NCBI RefSeq assembly: GCF_009862785.1
Contig: NZ_WWHU01000001.1
Coordinates: 3,720,001 to 3,784,000, forward strand
Direction: 5' to 3'
Source: Gordonia sp. SID5947
GTDB taxonomy: Bacteria; Actinomycetota; Actinomycetes; Mycobacteriales; Mycobacteriaceae
Length of the DNA stretch: 64,000 bases
Part shown: one piece after another, positions 1 to 10,610 of the stretch
Numbering within the stretch: position 1 is the first letter of the stretch
Layout of the letters: every line of letters starts with the position of its first letter
Translations under genes and position numbers: made by a program
Notes under the pieces: generated by a model
What the model saw: only the letters and a program-made list of their open reading frames with translations
Database searches by the model: none
What the model was told of the DNA's origin: nothing

Positions 1-64
1 TGCGTCGGTCGGCGCCGGAGGGATTCCGTCGGCGCTGATCTGACGATGGGATGAGGGTGGACAT
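1..64 (-). CDS. 5' end of a gene cut by the left edge
   Basis: An ATG on the minus strand at 64-62 is preceded by CAGGAGAG with a 6-nt spacer, and the frame stays open to base 1, giving 21 codons of a polar, arginine-rich N-terminus (begins MSTLIPSSDQRRR). It lies divergent to the TetR gene at 152, with an 87-bp gap that contains a palindrome. It is therefore the likely regulated partner of that TetR gene. Too little is visible to name a product. The start and ribosome binding site are seen; the partnership is inferred. Confidence 0.5.
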   Translation of the reverse strand, partial: MSTLIPSSDQRRRNPSGADRR

Positions 65-120
65 CTCGAACTCTCCTGGAACTCGTAAACAGTGGCGACG
101 GCGCACGCTGCTCAGGGGCC

Positions 121-135
121 GCGTACGCCGTACGC
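121..135. promoter_or_regulatory. Palindromic operator candidate between a divergent pair
   Basis: GCGTACG-C-CGTACGC is a perfect 7-bp inverted repeat around one base. It sits in the gap between the minus-strand start at 64 and the TetR start at 152. Related GTACGCTGTAC text follows at about 155-165. Divergent TetR genes usually repress from such sites, so this is the expected operator. That assignment is inference. Confidence 0.55.
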
Positions 136-151
136 CTCGAAGGGTACGAGT

Positions 152-952
152 ATGAGTACGCTGTACGCAAGTGATTTGTTCCCGCAGGTGTGCCTTGCGG
201 ACGCGACCAGGGAGAGGAACCGAGGTTTGCCGCCTGAGGAGAGATCGGCCGCCGACAGATCCGCGGTCGGATCGAAGCTGACCCTTGCGGCGATCGTCGA
301 CGCCGCGATCGACGTCGCCGACCGCGACGGCATCGGCGCGCTGTCGATGCGCAGGATCGCCGACGAACTGGGTGTCGGCGCGATGTCGTTGTACCGGCAC
401 GTGGACGACAAGGATGCGCTGCTCCAGCAGATGTCCGAGGAGATCGGCCGGCGTTTCCCGTATCCGGTGAACACGGCGCCGTCGTGGCAGGAGCGCGTGC
501 GGATCGTCGTCGAGATCGACTGGGAGTTGTATCGGCGTCATCCGTGGGTGGTGCTTGCGTATTCGTCCCCGCGGCACAGCTTCGGCGACGAGTCGCTGCG
601 CTGTCTCGACTGGTTCGCCGCCGGCTTCGTCGATCTCGGTGTCGACCTCGTCGAGGCCACCGGGATGGCACTGGCGGTCTGGACGCATGTGCACGGGGTG
701 GCACTGGTCGCCGTCAGCGACGACCTACTGCGCACCGAGAAGCCTTCCGAGCGCCCGGACGGACTCGAGGATCTGATCGGCGGGCGGAGCAAGGCCGCGG
801 CGCCGCATCTGTCCGAACTGTCCGGATGTGACACGGCGCCACGGCTTCTCGACCCTCGATCGCGCCTCGACGACGGGATCGCCTATCTGTGTGCGGGATT
901 CACCGCACAGGGGCGGGTACCGTTGCCGTCGCCCGGCGCTCCCCCTGGGTGA
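152..952 (+). CDS. TetR family transcriptional regulator, large C-terminal domain
   Basis: This 266-residue repressor has a TetR-type helix-turn-helix at about residues 45-90 (LTLAAIVDAAIDVADRDG, then MRRIADELGVGAMSLYRHV). The long alpha-helical C-terminus (WQERVRIVVEIDWELYRRHP) resembles the TetR_C ligand domain of tetracycline-repressor-like proteins. The ATG at 152 is chosen over a GTG at 92 for two reasons: GAAGGG lies just upstream, and the operator-like palindrome at 121-135 would otherwise be coding. The 3' end overlaps the convergent MFS gene by 53 bp. It probably represses the divergent gene at the left edge; the ligand is unknown. Confidence 0.85.
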   Translation: MSTLYASDLFPQVCLADATRERNRGLPPEERSAADRSAVGSKLTLAAIVDAAIDVADRDGIGALSMRRIADELGVGAMSLYRHVDDKDALLQQMSEEIGRRFPYPVNTAPSWQERVRIVVEIDWELYRRHPWVVLAYSSPRHSFGDESLRCLDWFAAGFVDLGVDLVEATGMALAVWTHVHGVALVAVSDDLLRTEKPSERPDGLEDLIGGRSKAAAPHLSELSGCDTAPRLLDPRSRLDDGIAYLCAGFTAQGRVPLPSPGAPPG

Positions 953-2372
953 TCGCCATCAGCACCGCGCCCGCGGTGAGCAGGACGGCGGCCGTGAGCA
1001 CCGTGACGGTCATGCCGTGCGCGAAGGTGGTGCTCGAGGGTGTCAGACCCCGTGTCGCGGCGCCGAACACGGCGACCATGATCGCGAGGCCGACGGTGCC
1101 GCCCAATTGCTGTGCGGTGTTGACCAATCCGGATGCCGCGCCTGCGTCGTCCGGGTGCACACCGCGGAGCGCCGCGGTGGTCAATGCCAGAAAGGCCATC
1201 CCGCCGCCGGCACCGATCAGCACGAACGGACCCAGCAGGGCGAGGTAGGGCGTCTGGGCATCGAGGGTGGTCAGCCAGTAGAGGCCGGCCGCCGCCACCG
1301 AGAACGCGGTGATCAGCAGGGTGCGGGTGCTGAGCCGGCCGACCAGGACGCGCGCGGTGAGCTGGGACGCGCCGAAGGTGGCCACCGTCATCGGGAGATA
1401 GGCGACGCCCGTCGCCAGTGGGCCGTAATGCAGGACCTCCTGGAGATACTGGGTCAGGAAGAACATGATGCCCATGAATCCGGCGACCATCACCAGGCGG
1501 CCGAGGTGAGCCGAGCTGCGAGACACGCTGGCGAACAGCCGTAGCGGTGTGATCGGTTGCGGTGCACGGCTTTCGGTGTACACAAAGCCGAGCAGGAAGG
1601 CCGATCCGAGGATCAGCGCGACGATCGTGACCGGCGTCGACCACCCGTGTTCGGCTGCGTTCACCAGGCCGTAGACGACGGCACCGATGCCTGCGGTGGA
1701 ATACAGCGCACCCTGGAGGTCGAAAGCTCCGGGCTGGGCCGCGGTCCGGGGAAGCGACAGGAGGCCCGCGACGATCACGACCGCTCCGATGGGGACGTTG
1801 ACGAAGAACACCCAGCGCCAGTCCAGCCACTGGACGAGTGCGCCGCCGAGCACGAGGCCGAGGGAGAATCCGCCGATGGACACCGCGGTGAACAGGGCCA
1901 GCGCACGAGTTCGTTGATTCCCCTCCGGGAAGCGGGTCATGAGCAGGGCCAGCGCGGCGGGTGCGGCCAAGGCTGCGCCGACACCTTGAAATGCCCGGGC
2001 CACCAACAACATCGACGTGTCGGTGGCAAAGCCGCCGAACACCGATGCCGAGACGAACAGGCTGAGCCCGCCGAGGAAGGTGCCCCGACGGCCCAGGATG
2101 TCGCCGAGTCGGGCCCCGAGGAGTAGTAGACCGCCGAAGGTCAGGGTGTAGGCGTTCAGTACCCAGGACAGGCTCGACGTCGAGAAGCCAAGGGACCGTT
2201 GTATATCCGGCAGTGCGACGTTGACGATCGTGGCGTCCACCACCACCATCAGCTGGCATCCGAGGACCGCGAGGAGAACCAGTGCGTCGGTGTTGATCCG
2301 TGATCGCACCCGCTGGGCCAGGGATGGCTGCCCGGGAATCCGGATGCGTTCGAGTGAGGGCGAAAGAGACAT
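900..2372 (-). CDS. MFS drug exporter, DHA2 (14-TMS) family
   Basis: A 490-residue integral membrane protein of the DHA2 drug:H+ antiporter type (EmrB/QacA-like). Visible features are the first helix with VVVDATIVNVALP (motif D1), GARLGDILGRRG (motif A) around residues 70-85, and a central run of helices ending in a hydrophilic tail. The length fits 14 membrane segments. The ATG at 2372 (MSLSPSLERI) is taken because the longer frame upstream crosses the operator region and the opposite TetR gene. The gene is divergent from that TetR gene, and two operator palindromes lie between them, so expression should be TetR-controlled. Substrate unknown. Confidence 0.9.
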   Translation of the reverse strand: MSLSPSLERIRIPGQPSLAQRVRSRINTDALVLLAVLGCQLMVVVDATIVNVALPDIQRSLGFSTSSLSWVLNAYTLTFGGLLLLGARLGDILGRRGTFLGGLSLFVSASVFGGFATDTSMLLVARAFQGVGAALAAPAALALLMTRFPEGNQRTRALALFTAVSIGGFSLGLVLGGALVQWLDWRWVFFVNVPIGAVVIVAGLLSLPRTAAQPGAFDLQGALYSTAGIGAVVYGLVNAAEHGWSTPVTIVALILGSAFLLGFVYTESRAPQPITPLRLFASVSRSSAHLGRLVMVAGFMGIMFFLTQYLQEVLHYGPLATGVAYLPMTVATFGASQLTARVLVGRLSTRTLLITAFSVAAAGLYWLTTLDAQTPYLALLGPFVLIGAGGGMAFLALTTAALRGVHPDDAGAASGLVNTAQQLGGTVGLAIMVAVFGAATRGLTPSSTTFAHGMTVTVLTAAVLLTAGAVLMAITQGERRATATVPAPVR

Positions 2373-2420
2373 TGATGAGCTCTTTTCGAGTAGGGATTGT
2401 GGAGTACACTCAGCGGTGAA

Positions 2421-2461
2421 ACGGAAGCTTCCTCCGATTAATATACGGAGGATTCCTCCGT
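2421..2461. promoter_or_regulatory. Tandem TetR operators in the MFS/tetR divergent promoter
   Basis: Two related dyads lie 24 bp apart: CGGAAGCTTCCTCCG at 2422-2436 and CGGAGGATTCCTCCG at 2446-2460, the second extended by an A/T pair on each side. An AT-rich stretch (ATTAATATA) sits between them, the kind of place a -10 element would occupy. Position and symmetry fit binding by the TetR encoded at 2547, controlling both directions. Confidence 0.75.
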
Positions 2462-2546
2462 TTAGCAACAGCAGTGCCGATGAATCCGTGTCCGCCGATG
2501 TCACCGCGACGTCCCGGGCACGCGAAGAGCGTGAGGAGTGGATGTC

Positions 2547-3176
2547 GTGGGCGCCCGATCTCGTCCTGCCGCGAAGGCCGTCGATGAGGAGACGAACCCT
2601 CCGGCACCGGCGTCCAAGCGGCCCACGCGTGCCGATGCGGCGCGCAACTACGACAAGCTGGTGGCCGCCGCGCAAGACCTCTTCGCCACCGAGGGCACCG
2701 ACGTCGCGTTGGACAAGGTCGCCGCCGAGGCCGGGGTGGGGGTCGGGACGCTCTATCGCCACTTCCCGAACCGCACGGCGTTGCTCGAGGCGACTTTTCG
2801 CAGCTATTCCGCACAGATCGTGGCCGATGGCCGCCGTCTGCTGGACACCGAGTCCGCCGTGGCCGCTCTCGAGAGCATGTTCGCCGCGTACATGGCGACG
2901 GCGGGCACCAAGCGTGGGATGCGAGAAGCGATCATGGTCGCGGTCGGCAACGACGCACCCGTGTTCGAGGAGACGCGGAACAACTCGCGGGACTTGATGA
3001 CCGCCATCCTCGAATCCGGACGTCGTAGTGGAGACTTCCGCGAGGATGTGGAACCTGCCGACATCACGCGTCTGATGGGCGGTCTGTCGATGACATGCGT
3101 GGCCGAGGACACCGAGGAGACGCGCCGGAGATTGATCGGCGTGGTGCTCGACGGCCTGCGTCCGCCCAGGAGCTGA
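2547..3176 (+). CDS. TetR/AcrR family regulator of the adjacent MFS pump
   Basis: A 209-residue regulator whose DNA-binding domain spans about residues 30-75 (LVAAAQDLFATEGTDVALDKV, then AGVGVGTLYRHFPNR), followed by a helical ligand domain ending DGLRPPRS. GAGGAG at 2533-2538 is 8 nt from the GTG at 2547; the earlier GTG at 2538 overlaps that sequence, so 2547 is preferred. It is divergent from the DHA2 exporter across the tandem palindromes at 2421-2461, the classic repressor-exporter layout. The C-terminal half resembles the domain found in many actinobacterial efflux repressors. Inducer unknown. Confidence 0.88.
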   Translation: MGARSRPAAKAVDEETNPPAPASKRPTRADAARNYDKLVAAAQDLFATEGTDVALDKVAAEAGVGVGTLYRHFPNRTALLEATFRSYSAQIVADGRRLLDTESAVAALESMFAAYMATAGTKRGMREAIMVAVGNDAPVFEETRNNSRDLMTAILESGRRSGDFREDVEPADITRLMGGLSMTCVAEDTEETRRRLIGVVLDGLRPPRS

Positions 3177-3200
3177 GCGGCCGGTCCTGGACCGAGGCTC

Positions 3201-4475
3201 CTACATGGCGTGCGGATACACCGTCAGCATGTGAGCTCCGAACCACGCGCTGCCGATGACGACCGGCACCATCGTCGCGATCCCGACGGCGGGTCGCCAG
3301 CGGGCAAGGACCATCGCGACCGGTACGAGCAGGACAAAGGCGGGCAGGAGCAGGCGGGCGCGGCTCATCATCAATCCGCTCGACAGCACGATGGATGCGA
3401 TCACGAGCGCCCCGTACAGCAAGACCGGCCACGGCAGCCGCGACCACGCCGCGATCACCAGCATCGCCACCGTCGACAGGATGATCCAGGCGGATGCGAC
3501 CGGCGCCACCTCCCCGGCGTGCGTGAGGGCGTCGTTCACAAAGGTGAAGGTGGCATGACCCCAGTCGAATTCGGTGCCCCAGCCTTCGGTCTGGATCCGG
3601 AACCAACCCGTCGGCGATCCGGTGTGGGCCCAGACGACGGCGAGATAGCCGAGGTACCCGAGAGGGCTGATCACCACCGCGGCCCACGCCCGCCAACCGT
3701 CGCGGCGCGCCAGCAGGGCGGCCAGCATCACCACCCCGATCAACACCATCGCCGTCGGTCTGCTTGCGCCGGCCAGACATGCGCAGATGCCGGCGAGCAG
3801 CCAGTGCCGCTCCAGGACGCCGATCAGGGCCCATACGGCCAGCGCGCAGAACAACGCTTCCGTGTATGCCATGTTCAAGACGACCGACATCGGGGTCGCG
3901 GCGAAGAGGGCGACGAGGAACAATCCGGTGCGGCGGGGGCTCGCGGGTCCGATCGGGGACTTCGCGGCCATCGCGCGGGCGCACAGCGCGCCGAGACGCG
4001 CGGCGCCCACTGCGGCGATACAGCCCAGGAGCAGATTCACCGTGATCGCCGCCCCGAAGGGGGTGACCAGCGGCAATCTCGCCACGCCGCCGACCAACAT
4101 GGGATAACCGGGGAAGAAGGCGTACGCGGTGTCGGCGGTATGCAGCCCGCGGGCGTCGGTCTGGGTGAACGGGACGTCGGCGTATCCGTATTCGGCTATC
4201 GCCACCATCCACTTGCCGTCCCACAACCACAGGGTGTTCCCGAGCGTGGTGTCGCGTAGCTGGGCGAAACGGGCGAGCACCAGGATGCCGACGGCCCGGA
4301 TCGCGAGGAACAGGAGGATCGGCTCGAGCCAGGTCCGGACCGGCGTCCGAGTGCGTGATGTCGGTCGGGACGGCCGGTCGTCGGAGCGCTTCGCTGTGGT
4401 TCGTGGGCCCGATCGACGGTCATCTGGCTCGCGACGACCCGCGGGGGTCGTGCCGACGTCGGTTCCAATGGCCAC
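3201..4475 (-). CDS. Polytopic membrane mannosyltransferase-like protein (PIG-V type)
   Basis: About 424 residues with many hydrophobic helices. A long polar N-terminal tail is followed by a first helix (ILLFLAIRAVGILVLARFA). The extracytoplasmic loop carries LWDGKW and, later, AFFPGYP, both typical of PIG-V/GT-C polyprenyl-phosphomannose-dependent glycosyltransferases, where the acidic residue after the first helix is catalytic. The GTG at 4475 is chosen because the frame upstream runs into the lysC leader. In Mycobacteriales such proteins add mannose to lipids or glycans outside the membrane; the acceptor here is unknown. It converges with the TetR gene at 3176. Confidence 0.75.
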   Translation of the reverse strand: MAIGTDVGTTPAGRREPDDRRSGPRTTAKRSDDRPSRPTSRTRTPVRTWLEPILLFLAIRAVGILVLARFAQLRDTTLGNTLWLWDGKWMVAIAEYGYADVPFTQTDARGLHTADTAYAFFPGYPMLVGGVARLPLVTPFGAAITVNLLLGCIAAVGAARLGALCARAMAAKSPIGPASPRRTGLFLVALFAATPMSVVLNMAYTEALFCALAVWALIGVLERHWLLAGICACLAGASRPTAMVLIGVVMLAALLARRDGWRAWAAVVISPLGYLGYLAVVWAHTGSPTGWFRIQTEGWGTEFDWGHATFTFVNDALTHAGEVAPVASAWIILSTVAMLVIAAWSRLPWPVLLYGALVIASIVLSSGLMMSRARLLLPAFVLLVPVAMVLARWRPAVGIATMVPVVIGSAWFGAHMLTVYPHAM

Positions 4476-4687
4476 CTGAGCGATGTTAGGGCGATGGACG
4501 GTCGGCGACCACAACCCCGCGCCGCTGCGGAGGCGAGTCGGACTCTTCGCACGTCCAGAGCTCACGCCGACGTCGTGTCTGGCCTGCGTGAACAGCGCTC
4601 GATTCGGGCGCATACGGCGCCGCCGGTAAGGTGATGCCCGCAAGGAAGGCCCCGAAAGCTCAATCGGAGACCGATCCCGAGCAGGGG

Positions 4688-4713
4688 CGATGCATCCGAA
4701 CCGATGCATCCGA
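4688..4713. repeat. 12-bp direct repeat in the lysC leader
   Basis: CGATGCATCCGA occurs at 4688-4699 and again at 4702-4713, 14 bp apart, each containing the palindrome GATGCATC. The repeat ends 22 bp before the lysC start codon and just upstream of its ribosome binding site. A regulatory role is possible but unproven. Confidence 0.5.
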
Positions 4714-4735
4714 CAATCCCGGAAGGTGGTTCGAC

Positions 4736-7029
<2,294 letters not shown>

Positions 7030-7030
7030 C

Positions 7031-7139
7031 GGCCCCTTCGTGGCTCGCTTCGCTCGCACCTCAGGGAGCGGGGTGGGTGAGTGTGCCGGATGGTCCCTCC
7101 GATCCCTGAGGAGCGAGCTTGCGAGCGTCACGAAGGGCC
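7031..7139. repeat. Long imperfect inverted repeat, possible terminator
   Basis: Left arm 7031-7066 and right arm 7103-7139 are about 36-bp imperfect complements (CCCTTCGTG, CTCGC and CCTCAGGGA all recur inverted) around a 36-bp loop. Inverted elements with this CTCGCTTCGCTCGC style are common between genes in Gordonia and Rhodococcus. It follows asd immediately and may terminate the operon. The right arm reaches the start region of gntK. Confidence 0.65.
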
Positions 7140-7148
7140 ACGCCCCCG

Positions 7149-7634
7149 GTGGTCGTGATGGGTGTTTCCGGTTGCGGGAAGTCCACCGTCGGCCGAGCGC
7201 TGGCCGACCGCCTCGACGTCCCGTTCGTGGACGGCGACGACCTGCATCCGGAGTCGAACATCGCCAAGATGGCCGCCGGCCACCCCCTCGACGACGCCGA
7301 CCGTCTCCCATGGCTCGACGAGGTCGGGACATGGCTTGCCGACCATGCCGACGGTGGCGTCGCGAGTTGCTCGGCGCTGCGGCGCGCATACCGGGATGTG
7401 CTCCGTGCGCATGAACCGACGGTCTGGTTCCTCCACCTCGATGGATCCGCCGACCTGATCGCCCGCCGCCAGGCCCACCGTCCCGGACACTTCATGCCGG
7501 CTTCCTTGCTGACGTCGCAGTTCGCGACCCTGCAACCGCTCGGCGACGACGAACAGGGCCTGACGGCGGATGTGGCCCGAGACGTCGACGACCTGGTGGC
7601 CGCAGCCGTCGAGACACTGCGGCGACGTGACTGA
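7149..7634 (+). CDS. gntK: Gluconokinase, GntK/carbohydrate kinase type
   Basis: Phosphorylates D-gluconate to 6-phosphogluconate using ATP, feeding the pentose phosphate pathway. From the GTG at 7149 it is 161 residues, the usual GntK size. The P-loop MGVSGCGKST is at the N-terminus, followed by the family motifs FVDGDDLHPESNIAKMAAG, PWLDEVG and CSALRRAYRDVLR, and HFMPASLLTSQFATLQP near the C-terminus. Other possible starts are a TTG at 7119, inside the repeat arm, and the ATG at 7158. No uptake gene is nearby, so its gluconate source is not evident. Confidence 0.88.
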   Translation: MVVMGVSGCGKSTVGRALADRLDVPFVDGDDLHPESNIAKMAAGHPLDDADRLPWLDEVGTWLADHADGGVASCSALRRAYRDVLRAHEPTVWFLHLDGSADLIARRQAHRPGHFMPASLLTSQFATLQPLGDDEQGLTADVARDVDDLVAAAVETLRRRD

Positions 7635-7727
7635 GGTGCTGACGCGCTGACCTGCGCCTTCCGATCATCGCCCCGAACGATGGCCCGGGTCACCTGACCA
7701 AGTTACTGTGCGGTAGCTTACTTCTCC

Positions 7728-9026
7728 ATGAGGAGAACCTGGGGGAATCTGTTCGGTAGGTCGGGACGTCGTTCGACGTCGACGCATCGATTGGCGGCCG
7801 TCGTGACGACCGGCCTGGTCGCTGCGGCCGGTATCACGATCGCGTCGCCTGCGGCATCGGCGGCCGGCGACTTCTACACGCCGCCGTCGTCTTTCGCGGC
7901 CGAACCCGGTTCGGTCATCCGCAGCCAGCCCAGCCCGCTGCTTCTGCAGATACCCGGTGTGAAGAATCAGTGGCCGGGGACCGCCACCCGCGTCATGTAC
8001 ACCTCCAGCTACCAGGACGGGACGCCGGCGCCGGTCACCGGAACGCTCGTCGAGCCCACCGCGGCATGGCGTGGAAAGGGTGAACGCCCGACGATCGTGC
8101 TCGGTCCGGGCACGGTGGGCCAGGGCGACCAGTGTGCGGGCTCGAAACTCATGAGCTTCCCGCTGTCCATCGACCCGGCCAAGCCGAGTATCGCGGTGAA
8201 CTACACCGCACTCGAACTCAACCTGTTGCTCATCAACGGCGTGCGGGTGTTCATCACCGACTACATCGGGATGGGCACCCCAGGCATCCACACCTACGTC
8301 AATCGTCGTGAGTCGGGTGCCGCCATGCTCGACGGCGCCCGTGCCGCGCTGCGCCTGTCCAAGGCGGGGGCTGACGCGCCGGTCGGTTTCTCCGGTTACT
8401 CGCAGGGCGGCGGCGCGGCGGCGTCGGCGGCGGAGATGGCCGCTACATACGCGCCTGACCTCGATGTGAAGGGGACCTATGCGGGCGCTCCGCCTGCCGA
8501 CCTGGCGAAGGTGATCGATCGCATCGACGGCACCTTCATCGTCGGCGGGATCGGCTATGCGATCAATGGTCTGACCGCGCGGTACCCGGCGCTGGGCCCC
8601 ATCCTCGATCGGGAGACCACCCCGGCAGGCCGTCGGGTGCTGTCCCAGGTGGCCACCCAGTGCATCGGTGACACCGGACTGGCCTTCGGCTTCCAGCGCA
8701 CCAACCAGTGGACCAGAACCGGTGAGCCGCTCTCCCGGGTGATCGACCGCAACCCGGAAGCCAAGAAGGTGGTCGACGAACAGCGGATCGGCACCTTGCG
8801 CCCGAATGCACCGGTGCTCCTCGAGGGCGGCATCAACGACGATGTGATCCCGTACGGGCAGGTGGCCCAACTGGAGCGGGATTGGCGTGCGCAGGGAGCG
8901 GATGTGCGGATGGTGACCAACGGCATCCCGCCGATCTTCCCGGGTCTCGTCGTCAATCACGCGCTGCCGATGGTCACCACGCTGTTGCCGGCGACGAACT
9001 TCCTTCTGGGAGAGTTCAACCGCTGA
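7728..9026 (+). CDS. Secreted lipase (secretory lipase family, LIP-like)
   Basis: A 432-residue exported esterase or lipase. A Sec signal peptide with an arginine-rich n-region and hydrophobic core (residues 20-40) ends at ASA-A near residue 46. The alpha/beta hydrolase core has GYSQGG with the nucleophile at about Ser225, an acid in GINDDVIPYG and a histidine in VVNHALP, matching the secretory lipase family (PF03583), which is expanded in actinobacteria. Cysteines in DQCAGS and TQCIGD may form a disulfide. It is monocistronic between gntK and a secreted protein. Lipid substrates are likely; chain-length preference cannot be read. Confidence 0.88.
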   Translation: MRRTWGNLFGRSGRRSTSTHRLAAVVTTGLVAAAGITIASPAASAAGDFYTPPSSFAAEPGSVIRSQPSPLLLQIPGVKNQWPGTATRVMYTSSYQDGTPAPVTGTLVEPTAAWRGKGERPTIVLGPGTVGQGDQCAGSKLMSFPLSIDPAKPSIAVNYTALELNLLLINGVRVFITDYIGMGTPGIHTYVNRRESGAAMLDGARAALRLSKAGADAPVGFSGYSQGGGAAASAAEMAATYAPDLDVKGTYAGAPPADLAKVIDRIDGTFIVGGIGYAINGLTARYPALGPILDRETTPAGRRVLSQVATQCIGDTGLAFGFQRTNQWTRTGEPLSRVIDRNPEAKKVVDEQRIGTLRPNAPVLLEGGINDDVIPYGQVAQLERDWRAQGADVRMVTNGIPPIFPGLVVNHALPMVTTLLPATNFLLGEFNR

Positions 9027-9122
9027 TCGGATCTGACGGGTGCCGGGAGCATCATGACCGAGATGCTTCCGGCGCCCAGCGAAATGTGATTTGCTGTCGC
9101 GGTGTCGTGGGGGTGTAGAGCG

Positions 9123-10570
9123 TTGCGCGGTGGTCGTTCTCGGTGGTCTGCGGTTCTCGTCGCGGTCCTGCTGACGTGGGGGCTGCTCGGGGGTCGGCGC
9201 AGGCTGCGCCCTCGGCGCCGTCGCCGTCCACGGGTGTCGGTCCGACCGGAACCTCGCTCATGCACGGGGATCTGTGGTCCACCGACTCGACACCGTTCCC
9301 CGGTCCGGGCCGGCATGCCCGGCTCGCGGCATCGTCGGTACCGGGGGGTGCCTGCGCCGCAACGTTCGTCGGGCACGACGGGATGCCGGTGTCGCTCTGC
9401 ACCCAGTTCGTCGGGACCGCGACGAATCGGCCCGCTCCCGGCGCCGGACCGCCGAACGTCGTCGTTCCGACGGTGACATTGTTCGATCCGGCGACCGCGG
9501 CCCCGCTCGCGCGGCTGCAACTCGCCAAGGGCGGGCTGCTCGGTGGCGTCTACGGCTACCTCGACGACCACGACCGAGTGGTGGTGGCCGACGGTTCCGG
9601 CGCCATCCTCCGTGTCGCGCATCGGAAGACCTCGCGGGGGTGGCAGGTCCATGTCGACGACCGGATCGACGTTGCCCGGCACATCCCGGCCGGCGATGCG
9701 ATCACCGGTTTGGCGCCCGACTTCTCCGGGCGGATCTGGTTCGCGACCACCCGGGGTGTGGTCGGGACGGTGGACACGGCGAAGAACGTGCGGTCGATGC
9801 GTCTTCCCCGGGGTGAGGAACTCGGCAACGGGTTGTCGATCCGCGCGGACGGCGCCTCCGTTCTCACCACCCATGCGCTCTATGAGATGCGTGCGGGCGC
9901 GAGTGGCGTCCCACATGTGGTGTGGCGTCGCGCCTACGACCGCGGGTCCGCCCGTATGCCCGGCCAGTTGACCTGGGGATCCGGCACCACGCCGACGTAC
10001 TTCGGGCCGGGTGGCGATGGCTGGGTCGCCATCGTCGACAATGCGCGTCGCCCACAGCTGATCGTCTACGACAGTGACACCGGCTCGACGGTCTGCCGGA
10101 TGCCCGCGTTCGACCGGTCCGGGCAGGGAACCGAGAACTCGCCGATGGCCTGGGGCGACTCGCTGGTCATCCCGAGCACCTACGGGTACCAGTACCCGCC
10201 GATGGCGGTCACCGGACCGAGCGTGCCGGCGAACGCGCCGTTTGTCGGGGGATCGACCCGGATCGATGTCTCGTCGCACGGATGCCGGCGGATCTGGGAG
10301 AACAACGACCGGCTCGCGACACTGCCGCGACTCTCACGTGCCGACGGCCTCATCCACGCGCTCGGATACGGGCCGTACGTGCCGGGAACGATTCAGCAAC
10401 TCGGACCCGTCGACTACGTGGCCACCGACTTCGCGACCGGACGCCGGGTGCGGACCCTCCAGGTCGGGACAGCGCCTGTCGACGAACCGCTGGAGCTGAC
10501 GGGCACCATCGCGCCGGACGGGACGATGTGGCAGGCGACGGTCGGCCGGATGCTGAAGATCGAGCGATGA
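9123..10570 (+). CDS. Secreted repeat protein of unknown function, N-terminus frameshifted
   Basis: The main frame (9143-10570) encodes a protein rich in short beta-strand/turn repeats (GYLDDHDRVVVADGSGAI, DFSGRIWFATTRGVVG, GPGGDGWVAIVDNARRPQ), suggesting a beta-propeller-like fold. It carries paired cysteines. Its own N-terminus has no signal peptide, but the neighbouring frame from TTG 9123 encodes RGGRSRWSAVLVAVLLTWG, a textbook signal sequence. Adding one G to the run at 9178-9182 or 9189-9193 joins this to GSAQAAPSAP, giving an AXA cleavage site and 482 residues. Function is not recognised. Frame disruption may be a sequence error. Confidence 0.7.
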
Positions 10571-10610
10571 CGACGCAGGCTCGGGATGCGGTGCGTGGGA
10601 CAATCGCCCC

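Noticed and set aside
883..2409. Frames antisense or shifted within the first MFS gene
   Set aside because: Arginine/proline-rich translation typical of out-of-frame high-GC DNA.
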